A DNA stretch of 61,912 nt from JAIBJN01 sp035762005 (GCA_035762005.1 DASTQA010000085.1:1-61912), one strand, 5' to 3'; positions 47,543-56,135 are shown, numbered from the stretch's first letter. The notes: generated by a model not told the origin, from the sequence alone. Numbers and translations are program-made.

Positions 47543-48915
47543 GGACCCTGCGCGACGAGGAGCTCGGCGCCGCCCTGCGGGCCCTCGAGACCCCGGAGCA
47601 CGCGCCGGGCTTCCACGCCGACCTCCACCGCCGCCTCGCGCAGGAGCGCCCCGCGCGGCGCGTCGATCAGCACGGGCGCCGGGCCGCCGGGCGCGGCGGC
47701 CTGCGCTGGGGCCTCCGCGTGGCCGTCGCCGCGGCCGTCGCCGCGGCGGTGTGGCTCGCCGCCGGCCTCTTCGAGGACGAGCGGCTGCCCGACGTGGTCG
47801 AGAAGGCGACGGCGGCGGAGATCCAGGCGAAGGTGCGCACGGCGCTCGCGGCCGCCGAGACGCTGACCGGCGAGCTCGTCCTCCGCGGTCGCGGCTACGA
47901 GAACGCGTTCGGGTGGGAGGAGGCGCGCTGGCGCTTCGCCCTGACGGCACGCGGAGACCTTCGCCTCACGGGCCTGACGCTCGAGGACGACCTGAGTTAC
48001 GACGCCCGGCGGGGGGTGCAGCGCACGCTCAACACGAGCGCGAGCAGCGGGGAGGGCCTCTTCGCCGCCGAGCGCAGGGGCGTCGCGCCCGGGCCCCCGG
48101 ACCCGGGCCCGACGGACAACCTGCTCGAGCGGCACTTCGGCGCCCTCGTCCGCGCGCTGCTCGCCGCCGACGACCCCGCCGTCGTCGAGACGACGTACGA
48201 GGGCAGGCCCGCGTGGCGTCTGGACGTCCGCGCGGCCGTCAACCGGATCGTCCCCGAGTTCTCCGGCGACAACTTCGCCATCTGGGTCGACCGGGAGACC
48301 GGGATCCCGGTCCGGGTCGTCGAGCGGAAGGGCGAGCGGACGCTCGACGAGCTGCGGATCGAGGAGCTCGCCGTCGACGAGGCGCTCCCGCGGCGGACGT
48401 TCTCGCTGCGCTTCCCGGCGGGGATGGAGGTCGCCCGGAGCGACGACGGCTTCCGGCGCGTCCAGCTCGGCGAGGCCGCCCGCGCAGTGGGCTACGCGCC
48501 GCTCGTCCCGGCATGGCTCCCGGAGGGCTACGCGCTCGCCGAGGTGGCCGTCGCTCCCGGCCCCGGAGTCCCGACGGGGGTCGAGGGAGGCAACCCGCCC
48601 TCGACCGGCGTCGTCTCGCTCGCCTACCGGCGCGGCCTCGAGCGGATCCTCGTCACGATGCGCCTCCGGCACGTCCCCGGCTGGGCCGACGCGTGGAGCG
48701 ACCCGCTCGCGACCGGGGAGGGCTACGTCGACCGCCCGGAGACCGTGCGCCTGCGCAGGGGCGCGCTGTCCGACGTCGAAGCAAAGGTGCTCGTCGTGCC
48801 GCGGAACACCCCCCATCTCTGGGCCCTGAGCGACGACCTGGTGGTCACGGTGAGCGGCGATCTCTCCCGCTCGGGACTCGTCCGCGTGGCCGAGTCGTTG
48901 CGGGTGTCACCATGA
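47539..48915 (+). CDS. anti-sigma protein with an RseB/LolA-like extracytoplasmic domain
   Basis: 458 residues from ATG 47539. The first 55 residues are cytoplasmic and charged (APGFHADLHRRLAQERPARR), then one helix at about 57-75 (RVAVAAAVAAAVWLAAG). The large exported part includes LVLRGRGYENAF, YEGRPAWRLDVRA, IWVDRETGIPVRVVERKG and TFSLRFPAGMEV, which read like the MucB/RseB and LolA-type lipoprotein-sensing fold. There is no zinc HxxxCxxC. This looks like RseA and RseB functions in one chain: the N-terminus would hold the sigma factor and the outer domain would sense envelope stress. Membership is inferred from layout. Confidence 0.8.
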   Translation: MRTLRDEELGAALRALETPEHAPGFHADLHRRLAQERPARRVDQHGRRAAGRGGLRWGLRVAVAAAVAAAVWLAAGLFEDERLPDVVEKATAAEIQAKVRTALAAAETLTGELVLRGRGYENAFGWEEARWRFALTARGDLRLTGLTLEDDLSYDARRGVQRTLNTSASSGEGLFAAERRGVAPGPPDPGPTDNLLERHFGALVRALLAADDPAVVETTYEGRPAWRLDVRAAVNRIVPEFSGDNFAIWVDRETGIPVRVVERKGERTLDELRIEELAVDEALPRRTFSLRFPAGMEVARSDDGFRRVQLGEAARAVGYAPLVPAWLPEGYALAEVAVAPGPGVPTGVEGGNPPSTGVVSLAYRRGLERILVTMRLRHVPGWADAWSDPLATGEGYVDRPETVRLRRGALSDVEAKVLVVPRNTPHLWALSDDLVVTVSGDLSRSGLVRVAESLRVSP

Positions 48916-49928
48916 CCGCCCGCCGCTACCGCAGCAGACGCGCGGGGCCCATCCTCGGCGTCGCGCTCGTGCTCGTCACGCTCGCCTTCGTCGCCGTCGG
49001 CGCGGCGGCGCGGGCCCAGGAGGTCGGCGAGGCGCCGCGGAAGGCCGTGGTCGCCGACGGCGTCTCGGTCGCCGGCGTCCAGCTCGGCGGCCTCACGAGG
49101 GCGCGGGCCCTCGAGCGGCTCCGCCGCTCGTTCAACCGGCCGGTGGCGCTCTCCTTCAGGGGGACGAGCTGGCGCTTCGCGCCCGCGACGCTCGGCGCGT
49201 CGGCAGACCTGGACGCGGCCGTCCGCGCGGCGCTCGCCGCGCCGGAGGGCTCCTCCGTCCGCCTCGACGTGGCCGTGGGCCAGAAGCGGCTGCAGCGCTG
49301 GGCGAACCGCCTGGCGCGCGACTTCGACCGCAACCCGGTGAACGCCCGCATCGTGCTCGAGCGCACGCGGCCGCAGGCGACCCCTGCAAGCCTCGGCCGA
49401 AAGCTCTACACCTCCTCGCTGCGGACGGCCGTCACGAGCGAGCTGCGGGCGAACGACCGCGGCCCTCTCACCCTCCCGGTGAGGATCGTGAAGCCGCGAG
49501 TGACGAGGGCGAAGCTCGGCCCGGCGGTCGTCATCCTCCGCACCTCCAACCGGCTCGTCTACTACCGCGGCGTCGGCAAGAAGGGGATGCGCGTGCGCAA
49601 GCGCTTCGGCGTCGCGACCGGACAGGCCGCCTATCCGACGCCGCTCGGGAGCTTCACGATCGTCGACAAGCAGCTGAATCCCTGGTGGTACCCGCCCGAC
49701 TCGGACTGGGCGGCCGGCGCCCAGCCCGTGCCCCCCGGGCCCGGGAACCCGCTCGGGACGCGCTGGATGGGGCTCTCCGAGCCGCTGATCGGCATCCACG
49801 GGACGCCGGACGCGGCCTCGATCGGCTACTCCGCCTCGCACGGCTGCGTCCGCATGCTCGTCCCGGAGGCCGAGTGGCTCTTCGAGCGGGTCACGGAGGG
49901 TACGCCGGTCTTCATCCTCGACGCGTAA
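48912..49928 (+). CDS. L,D-transpeptidase with peptidoglycan-binding-like domain
   Basis: 338 residues from ATG 48912. A membrane anchor or signal sits at about 14-33. A VanW/PG-binding-4 type domain follows (GVSVAGVQLGGLTRARALERLRRSF). The YkuD catalytic domain is at the C-terminus with IGIHGTPDAAS, and the catalytic C312 in SHGCVRM. It cross-links peptidoglycan through 3-3 bonds or attaches to it. It overlaps the anti-sigma gene by 4 nt, so the sigma/anti-sigma pair probably controls cell-wall repair directly. Confidence 0.93.
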   Translation: MTARRYRSRRAGPILGVALVLVTLAFVAVGAAARAQEVGEAPRKAVVADGVSVAGVQLGGLTRARALERLRRSFNRPVALSFRGTSWRFAPATLGASADLDAAVRAALAAPEGSSVRLDVAVGQKRLQRWANRLARDFDRNPVNARIVLERTRPQATPASLGRKLYTSSLRTAVTSELRANDRGPLTLPVRIVKPRVTRAKLGPAVVILRTSNRLVYYRGVGKKGMRVRKRFGVATGQAAYPTPLGSFTIVDKQLNPWWYPPDSDWAAGAQPVPPGPGNPLGTRWMGLSEPLIGIHGTPDAASIGYSASHGCVRMLVPEAEWLFERVTEGTPVFILDA

Positions 49929-49932
49929 CGGT

Positions 49933-49966
49933 CCCCGGCGCGGCACCGCCGGCGAGCGAGCCGGGG
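49933..49966 (+). terminator. hairpin after the L,D-transpeptidase gene
   Basis: CCCCGGC (49933-49939) pairs with GCCGGGG (49960-49966), with a smaller hairpin possible inside the loop. It begins 5 nt past the stop. Confidence 0.4.
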
Positions 49967-49977
49967 CGGCGGAGAGG

Positions 49978-49983
49978 CATAGT
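49978..49983 (+). promoter_or_regulatory. possible -10 (CATAGT) of the acetyltransferase gene
   Basis: CATAGT ends 8 nt before ATG 49992. It differs from TANNNT at the first base, so it is weaker than the other cases. Confidence 0.25.
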
Positions 49984-49991
49984 TCGTGCTC

Positions 49992-50642
49992 ATGCCGCAC
50001 GAGGGGACCGGGGACGACGGAGCCGCGATGGCCGAGCGGGCGCCGCCCGTGTGGGGCGGGCGCCTCGCCGAGCGGCTCGAGGGGCGCCTGGTGGTCGTGG
50101 AGCCGCTCGCACGCTCGCACGCCGAGGGCCTTCGCCTCGCGGCGGCCGATGCCGAGATCTGGCGCTGGACGACCGTCCCCGCGAACGAGCCCGACGCGTT
50201 CGCGCGCTGGCTCGACGACGCCCTCGCCGCCGCAGAGGAGGGCACCGAGGCGCCCTTCGCGATCCTCCTGCGTCAGACGGGGAGGCCCGTCGGCAGCACG
50301 CGGTACCTGACGCTGCGCCCCGAGCACCGCGGGCTCGAGATCGGCCACACCTGGCACGCGCGGAGCGTCTGGGGAACGGGCGTCAACGTCGAGGCGAAGC
50401 TCCTCCTCCTCGGGCACGCGTTCGAGACGCTCGGCTGCATGCGGGTCGAGTTCAAGACCGAGGCGCGGAACGAGCGCTCGCGCGGCGCCCTCGAGGCGCT
50501 GCCCGCCCGCTTCGAGGGCGTCTTCCGCAAGCACATGCTCGTCCGCGGCGGCGAGGTCCGCGACTCGGCGTACTACGCGATCACGGACGACGAGTGGCCC
50601 GCCGTCCGGGAGACGCTCGAGAGGCGCCTCGCGGGCAAGTAA
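49992..50642 (+). CDS. GNAT acetyltransferase (RimJ/RimL-like)
   Basis: 216 residues from ATG 49992 (GTG 49986 and ATG 50028 are alternatives). The GNAT core shows ARSHAEGLRLAAADAEIWRWTT, PVGSTRYLTLRPEHRGLEIGHTWHARSVWGTGVNVEAKLLLLGHAFETLGCMRVEFKTEARNERSRGALEAL. The usual acetyl-CoA QxxGxG/A loop appears as SVWGTGVN. The layout resembles RimJ/RimL N-terminal or small-molecule acetyltransferases. The substrate is unknown. Convergent with the IMPase-like gene, 7 nt away. Confidence 0.88.
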   Translation: MPHEGTGDDGAAMAERAPPVWGGRLAERLEGRLVVVEPLARSHAEGLRLAAADAEIWRWTTVPANEPDAFARWLDDALAAAEEGTEAPFAILLRQTGRPVGSTRYLTLRPEHRGLEIGHTWHARSVWGTGVNVEAKLLLLGHAFETLGCMRVEFKTEARNERSRGALEALPARFEGVFRKHMLVRGGEVRDSAYYAITDDEWPAVRETLERRLAGK

Positions 50643-50649
50643 CACGGTG

Positions 50650-51462
50650 TCACTTGGTCAGGCGGGCGTGGAGCTCGGCGCAGAGCGCCGGGGTGGCGGC
50701 CGCGACGACGCGGGAGCGGGCGGCGAGGTCGAGCGGGGCGCGAGCGAAGGGCGGGTCGTCCGGCAGGTCGACCGCGAGCCCCCGCTCGCGCACGAGGAGC
50801 TGCGCGGCGGCGATGTCGACGCTGCGCGCGGGCTTGAGGGAGACGACCCCGTCCACGCGCCCGGCGGCGAGGTGGCAGAGCGAGAGGGCGAGGGAGCCCA
50901 TGATCCTCGTGCGGTGGGCGAGCCCGACCATCTCCGCCACCCGCTCGGCGACGAGGTCCGTCCTCGTGGCCTCGAAGGAGAGGATCTCGATCCGCTCCTT
51001 CGGGCCGGGGCCGTCGAGCGGCCGCCCGTCGAGGAACGCGCCCCCGCCACGACGGGCCACCCACTCCTCGCCGCTCCCGAAGTCGTGGACGAAGCCCAGC
51101 TCGACGTCCTCCATCCGCGTGCCGGCGGCGACGGCGAGCGAGAGGGCGAAGAACGGGATCCCGCGCTTGGCGTTCAGGCTGCCGTCGATCGGGTCGCAGA
51201 CGACGAGGACGCCGTCGCCGCCGTCGCCGAAGACGCGCTCGCCGAGCTCCTCGGAGACGAGCGTGAATTCGGCTCCCGCGGCCGCGACCTCCTCCAGCCG
51301 CCGCACCACCGCGCGCTCGGCGGCCGCATCGACCGCGGTCGTGTCGTCCCCGCCCTCCCCCCGGCCGACGAACGGCTCCCGCTCGACCCGGGTCGGCAGG
51401 CCGGCGAGCTCGTCCTCGACGGCCCGCGCCGCGTCGCGGCAGACGGCGAGCCAGTCGGTCAC
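50650..51462 (-). CDS. inositol monophosphatase-family phosphatase
   Basis: 270 residues from GTG 51462. It has the motif order of the Li+-sensitive phosphatases: TLVSEELGER (E of the metal site), CDPIDGSLN (DPIDGT-like, with S for T) and SVDIAAAQLLVRERG, the WDxAA motif with V for W. It hydrolyses a sugar, inositol or nucleotide phosphate with Mg2+; the substrate cannot be named. The start GTG overlaps the DUF1015 stop by 4 nt, so it follows that gene in an operon. Confidence 0.9.
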   Translation of the reverse strand: MTDWLAVCRDAARAVEDELAGLPTRVEREPFVGRGEGGDDTTAVDAAAERAVVRRLEEVAAAGAEFTLVSEELGERVFGDGGDGVLVVCDPIDGSLNAKRGIPFFALSLAVAAGTRMEDVELGFVHDFGSGEEWVARRGGGAFLDGRPLDGPGPKERIEILSFEATRTDLVAERVAEMVGLAHRTRIMGSLALSLCHLAAGRVDGVVSLKPARSVDIAAAQLLVRERGLAVDLPDDPPFARAPLDLAARSRVVAAATPALCAELHARLTK

Positions 51463-52568
51463 TCGTCGAAGGGCGAGAAGAGGAGCCCGCTCGTGAGCTT
51501 CGGGAAGAAGTACGTGCTCTTCGGCGGCATGCGCTCCCCCGCCCGTGCGAACGACTCCACCTGCTCGACGGTGGGCGCGCGCACGAGGAAGGCCGCCGTC
51601 GCCGCGCCGCTCGCGACGGCCCGGCGCGCGTCGGCGGCGCTCGGCGTGTAGCGGACCTCCTCGAGCGGGAGGGCGTCCACGAACGCGGTGTCGAGGCCGG
51701 GCTCCTCCGCCTCGACGAGCGCGGCGCCGTCCGGGCGGACGAGGACGAACGCGGCGAGGTCGCGCGGGACCGACGCGAGCGCGGCAGAGGCCTCCTCCGG
51801 GTCGCCCAGCGGCGTCCGCCGGAAGTCCCCGTCCAGCTCCGGCACCGCTCCCGCGGTGACGCGATGGGTGGGAAAGATCTCGAGCCCCGCGTCGTCCTTG
51901 CCGACGAGCACGGCGAGGACGTGCGCCGTCTCCTCGCTCCGCTCCTCCGCGTGGAAGCGGAGCGCGGTCTCGTAGCGGTGGTGCCCGTCGGCGACGAGCA
52001 GCGGGCCCTCGACCCCGGCCGTGACCGCCGAGATCGTCGCCGGGTCGTCGAGACGCCAGAGCCGGCTGACGACCCCGTCGAGCTCGGCCGCGAGCGCCGG
52101 CCCGCCCTCCGGCGCGGGCGCGGAGCCGTGGTGGAGGACGAAGATCGGCGACGGCTTCATCCGCGTCGCGCGCAGGAGGCGCAGCCGCGCCTCCTTCGGC
52201 GCGGTGAACGTGTGCTCGTGGGGCAGGACGAGCCCGGACTCGTACGGCTCCAGGCGAACGCGCCCCACGATTCCCCGCCGCCTCCGCGCGATCCCGTCCG
52301 GGCCCGTGAACTCCTCCTCGAGGAGCCAGAGCGCGGGCCGCTCCTCGCGCACGAGGACGCCCCGGCGGAGCCAGTCCGCGAGCGTGCGCGCCGCCTCGTC
52401 CGGGCTCCCGGGGCGGACGAGGCGCACGGCGTTCCACGGGCTGCGGTCCTCGAGCCGCGCGTGCGCCTCCGGCGTGACGACGTCGTAGGGAGGTGCGACC
52501 AGGTCGTCGAGCGGCCCCGCCGCCCCGGCGTCGTAGCGCAGGGCGCGAAACGGCTTCAGCAGGGGCAC
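51459..52568 (-). CDS. DUF1015 family protein
   Basis: 369 residues from GTG 52568. DUF1015 hallmarks: LLKPFRALRYD at the N-terminus, LDDLVAPPYDVVT, VADGHHRYETAL and the C-terminal KSTYFFPKLTSGLLF. The family is widespread and related to SbnI/SerK-type ADP-dependent kinases in part; its function here is not established. An ATG at 52586 is in frame, but TAAGCT ends 8 nt before GTG 52568 and the family usually starts close to KPFRALRYD, so I chose the later start. Divergent from the OB-HD gene. Confidence 0.9.
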   Translation of the reverse strand: MPLLKPFRALRYDAGAAGPLDDLVAPPYDVVTPEAHARLEDRSPWNAVRLVRPGSPDEAARTLADWLRRGVLVREERPALWLLEEEFTGPDGIARRRRGIVGRVRLEPYESGLVLPHEHTFTAPKEARLRLLRATRMKPSPIFVLHHGSAPAPEGGPALAAELDGVVSRLWRLDDPATISAVTAGVEGPLLVADGHHRYETALRFHAEERSEETAHVLAVLVGKDDAGLEIFPTHRVTAGAVPELDGDFRRTPLGDPEEASAALASVPRDLAAFVLVRPDGAALVEAEEPGLDTAFVDALPLEEVRYTPSAADARRAVASGAATAAFLVRAPTVEQVESFARAGERMPPKSTYFFPKLTSGLLFSPFDE

Positions 52569-52576
52569 CGCGGGCC

Positions 52577-52582
52577 AGCTTA
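52577..52582 (-). promoter_or_regulatory. -10 hexamer TAAGCT, leaderless start of DUF1015
   Basis: TAAGCT ends 8 nt before GTG 52568. Confidence 0.4.
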
Positions 52583-52599
52583 CCATCCGTCCCCGGACC

Positions 52600-52605
52600 T
52601 AGAAT
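52600..52605 (+). promoter_or_regulatory. -10 hexamer TAGAAT, leaderless start of the OB-HD gene
   Basis: TAGAAT ends 6 nt before GTG 52612. Confidence 0.55.
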
Positions 52606-52611
52606 CGCCGC

Positions 52612-53445
52612 GTGCCGATTGCGGAGCTGGCCGAGGATCGCGTCGTCGAGGGCCTCTTCGCGGTGGCCTCGAAGCGGCGTCTCCGCACCCGTTCCGGCAG
52701 CCCGTACCTCGCGCTCGAGCTCGTCGACCCGACCGGGAAGATCGAGGCGCGCGTCTGGAACGACGTCGAGCTCCTCGACAAGCGCTTCGGCGAGGGCGAC
52801 GCCGTGCGTGTGCTCGGGCGCGTGGAGCGCTTCCGCGACCGGCTCCAGCTCGAGGTGCGAACGCTCGAGCCGGCCGAGGAGGACCCCGCGGCCCTCGTTC
52901 CGACCCCGCGCAGGGACATGGACGAGCTGGACGGCTTCTTCGAGTTCCTCGCCGCCGAGATCGCGCACCCGGGGCTGCGGGCGCTGGTCGGTCGCTTCGT
53001 CGGCGACACGGACTTCCGAGCCCGCCTCCGCACCCTGCCCGCGACGCCCGAGGCGCACCACTCCTGGGCCGGCGGCCTCCTCGAGCACACGGTCGCCGTC
53101 GCCTCGCTCTGCCGCGAGGCGGCGCAGCTCCACCCCCGCCTGCGCGCCGACATCCTCCTCGCGGCCGCGCTCCTCCACGACGCCGGCCGGACGCGCGAGC
53201 TCGACCGCGGCCCGCTCCACCTGCCGACCGCCGAGGGAAGGCTCCTCGGGCACGTCCACCTGGGCGTCCGCCTGGTCGAGGAGCGGGCGGGCGGACTCGA
53301 GCCCACCGTCCTCGCCGAGCTCGTGCACGCGGTCGCGGCCCACCACGACGCCCGGGCGGCGCGCACGGCGGAGGCGTCGGTCCTCCACCACGCCAACGCC
53401 CTCGACGCCGCGGCGGCCGTCCGGCCGGTCACGACGGAGGCCTGA
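52612..53445 (+). CDS. OB-fold plus HD-domain protein (YhaM-like exoribonuclease)
   Basis: 277 residues from GTG 52612. The N-terminal OB domain (about 1-90, with LALELVDPTGKIEARVWND) resembles tRNA-anti-codon binding folds. The HD domain follows: HHSWAGGLLEHTVAVASLC, then LLAAALLHDAGRTREL with the metal HD pair, and VHAVAAHHD. This OB-HD pairing defines YhaM-type 3'-5' exoribonucleases. The protein is shorter than Bacillus YhaM. A leaderless start is indicated. Its 3' end overlaps the opposing oxidase gene by 17 nt. Confidence 0.87.
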   Translation: MPIAELAEDRVVEGLFAVASKRRLRTRSGSPYLALELVDPTGKIEARVWNDVELLDKRFGEGDAVRVLGRVERFRDRLQLEVRTLEPAEEDPAALVPTPRRDMDELDGFFEFLAAEIAHPGLRALVGRFVGDTDFRARLRTLPATPEAHHSWAGGLLEHTVAVASLCREAAQLHPRLRADILLAAALLHDAGRTRELDRGPLHLPTAEGRLLGHVHLGVRLVEERAGGLEPTVLAELVHAVAAHHDARAARTAEASVLHHANALDAAAAVRPVTTEA

Positions 53446-54487
53446 GCGCGGGCGGCACGACGCCCGTGACCGCCGCGTCCGCGAGCAGGCGCCCGAGCGT
53501 GGGCGCGAGCTTGAAGAGGTTGTGGCCCGCGAAGACGAGCACGGGCCCCGCCTCCCAGAGGGCGAAGGCGTCCCCATGCCAGGGCAGGATCGTGAGCACG
53601 CACGGCCGCAGGGCGAGCGGCTCGGGCTGGAGCCCCGGCAGCGCCCGCTCGACGTAGGCGCGGACGCGCGCGAGCGAGCGGGCGAGGTCGCCCGCAGCGT
53701 CGGCCTCCTCGGTCGCGAGTCCGACGGCGAAGCCGTCCAGCTCGACGACCGGGCCCGAGTACACGGTGGCGCCGTGCCGGCCGGTGCGGTCGAGCCAGCA
53801 CGCGAGCGGGCGCTCGCGGTGCGCCGGGGCGACCCGGAAGGTCACGCGGAGGTGGAGCCGCTCCTCGAGCGGCAGCTCGACGCCGACGCCGCGCGCCAGC
53901 GGGGCGGTTCCGGCGCCGGCGCAGACGAGGACGCGAGCCGCGCGCCACACGCCGGCCGGCGTCGCGACGAGGGCCCCGCCGCGGTCCGCCTGCACGGCGA
54001 GCGCCTCCTCGCGGACGAGCCGCTCGCCGAGCCTTGAGACGAGCGCCGCGATCGCCGGCCGGACGCGGATCGGGCCGCCGCGGAGGTCGACGAGCGCGCG
54101 CCCCGAGGGCGGGGCGAGGACGGGCAGGAGCTCCCGCTGCTCCTCCTCGTCGGCGAAGCGGTGCTCGACGCCCGCCGCCGCGAGGAGCACGGCCACCTCG
54201 TCCTGCTCGGGCCCGGCGAAGAGGACGCCCCCGGGCCCGACGAGCGGCGTGCCCGCGCGCTCGCTCCACGCGTCCCACTCGCCGCGCGCGGTTCGGGCGA
54301 GCTCCACGAGGTCGGCGCGGTCGTGGGCGTGCCGGAAGACGCGCATGAACCCGGCCGACTGGCCGCTCCCCGCCTCCGCACGCTCGAGGCAGCGGACGTC
54401 CACGCCACGCGCGGCGAGCGCGTCCGCGGCCGCGAGGCCGACGATGCCCCCGCCGACGACGACGACCTCCGCCGCGCGCTCGCTCAC
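53429..54487 (-). CDS. FAD-dependent oxidoreductase, DAO/sarcosine-oxidase-like
   Basis: 352 residues from GTG 54487. The FAD site VVVVGGGIVGLAAADALAARG is at about 8-28, and the domain order matches D-amino-acid oxidase-like enzymes (SAGFMRVFRHAH, HLRVTFRVAP, and the end GPVLVFAGHNLFKLAP). The substrate is an amine or amino acid by family but not fixed here. TAGCCT ends 6 nt before the start. Its last 17 nt overlap the convergent OB-HD gene. Confidence 0.9.
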   Translation of the reverse strand: MSERAAEVVVVGGGIVGLAAADALAARGVDVRCLERAEAGSGQSAGFMRVFRHAHDRADLVELARTARGEWDAWSERAGTPLVGPGGVLFAGPEQDEVAVLLAAAGVEHRFADEEEQRELLPVLAPPSGRALVDLRGGPIRVRPAIAALVSRLGERLVREEALAVQADRGGALVATPAGVWRAARVLVCAGAGTAPLARGVGVELPLEERLHLRVTFRVAPAHRERPLACWLDRTGRHGATVYSGPVVELDGFAVGLATEEADAAGDLARSLARVRAYVERALPGLQPEPLALRPCVLTILPWHGDAFALWEAGPVLVFAGHNLFKLAPTLGRLLADAAVTGVVPPALRPPS

Positions 54488-54493
54488 GGGCGG

Positions 54494-54499
54494 AGGCTA
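54494..54499 (-). promoter_or_regulatory. -10 hexamer TAGCCT, leaderless start of the DAO-like gene
   Basis: TAGCCT ends 6 nt before GTG 54487. Confidence 0.5.
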
Positions 54500-54540
54500 C
54501 TGGCGGCGGCACCGTCCGGGGAGGCCTCCACGATGGGCGA

Positions 54541-55182
54541 GTGCAGCACGACCCCTGGCAGCGCTGGTCGCCGCTCGCCGGCATCGCCTTCGCCGTCCTC
54601 TTCCTCGTGGCGCTCGGCGTCAGCGGCGGCGGCGCCGGCGACACGCCCGCCGAGGTCACGCGCTACTACGCGGACAGCGGCAACCGCTCGACCGAGTTCT
54701 TCGTCTTCTTCCTCCTCGTCGCCGCCGCGCTCGCGTTCCTCTGGTTCCTGGGCGCCCTGCGAGGCGTGCTCGTGCGCGGCGAGGGGGAGCCGGCACGCTG
54801 GAGCGCCCTCGGCTTCGGCGCAGGCGTCGCGAGCGCGACGCTCCTCCTCGCCTCCGCCTCGCTCTTCCTCGCCCCGGCCGGCGCGGCGTCCCAGGACGAG
54901 TTCGCCTTCGACCCCGCGACGGCCAACGCCTTCTCGAACGCCGGCTACGCGCTCCTCGTCTGCTCCGTCATGACTGCCGCGCTGCTCGTGCTCGCGACCT
55001 CCATCGTCGCCCTGCGGACCGGGATCCTGCCGCGCTGGACGGGGCTGGCCGGCTTCGTCGTCGCCGCCGTCATGCTCTTCGCGGTCTTCTTCTTCCCGCT
55101 CTTCGCCTGGCTCGCCTGGGTGCTCGCCGTCAGCCTGCTGCTCCTGTTGCGGACGGCCCGCGTGGCCGACTGGCGCCGCTAG
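54541..55182 (+). CDS. six-helix membrane protein, unknown function
   Basis: 213 residues from GTG 54541. Hydrophobic helices lie near 14-30, 53-72, 85-110, 135-155, 165-185 and 188-205. A polar loop (SGGGAGDTPAEVTRYYADSGNRST) sits between the first two. It ends in a basic tail. No named family is recognised. It shares CTAG (55179-55182) as stop codons with the opposing GTPase gene. Divergent from the DAO-like gene across a 53-nt gap. Confidence 0.75.
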   Translation: MQHDPWQRWSPLAGIAFAVLFLVALGVSGGGAGDTPAEVTRYYADSGNRSTEFFVFFLLVAAALAFLWFLGALRGVLVRGEGEPARWSALGFGAGVASATLLLASASLFLAPAGAASQDEFAFDPATANAFSNAGYALLVCSVMTAALLVLATSIVALRTGILPRWTGLAGFVVAAVMLFAVFFFPLFAWLAWVLAVSLLLLLRTARVADWRR

Positions 55183-56123
55183 CGCGGCGGGCTGAAGCGC
55201 ACGTTGAGCACGTCGCCGTCGGTGACGACGTAGCCCTTGCCCTCGAGGCGCTGCAGACCGCGCCGCGCCGCCTCGGCGTGGCTCCCGCAGGCGACGAGAT
55301 CGTCCCAGCGGACAACCTCGCAGCGGATGAAGCCGCGGGCGATGTCGGTGTGGATCGCGGCCGCGGCGTCGAGCGCCGTGCGGCCGCGGCGGAGCGTCCA
55401 CGCCCGCGTCTCCCTGTCGCCCGCGGTGAAGAAGCTCACGAGGTCGAGGACGGCGAAGAGGCGCCGCACGACCTCGTCGAGCGCGGACTCGCCCTCCCGG
55501 AAGGCGGCCGCCTCCTCCTCGGACAGCTCCGCGAGCTCGCCCTCGAGCTGGAGGTCGATGCCGCCCGGCCCGTTCACGATCTCGAGGAGCGGCTTCGTCG
55601 TCAACGGCACGAGCTCGGGAGGCAGCTCCCCCGGGAACGTCCGCACCGGCTCGCCGGCGTCGAGGTGGGCGAGCAGCCGCTCGAGCCGCTCGGCCTCGGC
55701 GCGGAGGGCCGGGTCGCCGGACTTCGCCCCCTTGGCGACGCGCTCGTGCCGCCGCTCCACGTGCTCGCGGTCGGCGAGCAGGAGCTCGAGCTCGAGCTCC
55801 GTCCGCTGGCCGCCCGGGTCGGCGCCCGGCGAGAAGCCGTCGAGGACGGCGAGGAGCGCGTCCACGGTGCGAAGGGAGCCGAGGAGCTGCCGCCCGCTGC
55901 CGGGGACGTCGACGACCCGGATCGCGGCGGGCGTGACCTTGCGCGCGCCCACCACCGCGGCGACGGGCGCGAGACGGTCGTCGGCGATGGGCGCCATGCC
56001 GACGTTCGGCTTCTCGGCCACGCTCGCGTAGGCCGTGATCTCGGCCCCGGCCCGCGTGAGGGCGTTGAAGAGGGTCGTCTTCCCCGCGTTGGGAGGGCCG
56101 ACGATCCCGACCTCGAGCGCCAC
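55179..56123 (-). CDS. YchF-like (Obg-family) GTPase with altered G motifs
   Basis: 314 residues from GTG 56123, about 50 shorter than normal YchF. The P-loop GPPNAGKTTLFNALTRAGAEITAY is intact. The G3 region reads VVDVPGSGRQLLGSL, missing the usual long insertion after DxAG. Where YchF has NxxE-type recognition (ANVDE-like), this protein reads EIVNGPGGIDLQ. The TGS domain at the C-terminus (LDLVSFFTAGDRETRAWTL to VTDGDVLNVRFSPPR) is kept. So nucleotide choice may differ from true YchF, which prefers ATP. It lies 12 nt after the sigma gene. Confidence 0.85.
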   Translation of the reverse strand: MALEVGIVGPPNAGKTTLFNALTRAGAEITAYASVAEKPNVGMAPIADDRLAPVAAVVGARKVTPAAIRVVDVPGSGRQLLGSLRTVDALLAVLDGFSPGADPGGQRTELELELLLADREHVERRHERVAKGAKSGDPALRAEAERLERLLAHLDAGEPVRTFPGELPPELVPLTTKPLLEIVNGPGGIDLQLEGELAELSEEEAAAFREGESALDEVVRRLFAVLDLVSFFTAGDRETRAWTLRRGRTALDAAAAIHTDIARGFIRCEVVRWDDLVACGSHAEAARRGLQRLEGKGYVVTDGDVLNVRFSPPR

Positions 56124-56135
56124 TGCTCGGTCCGG

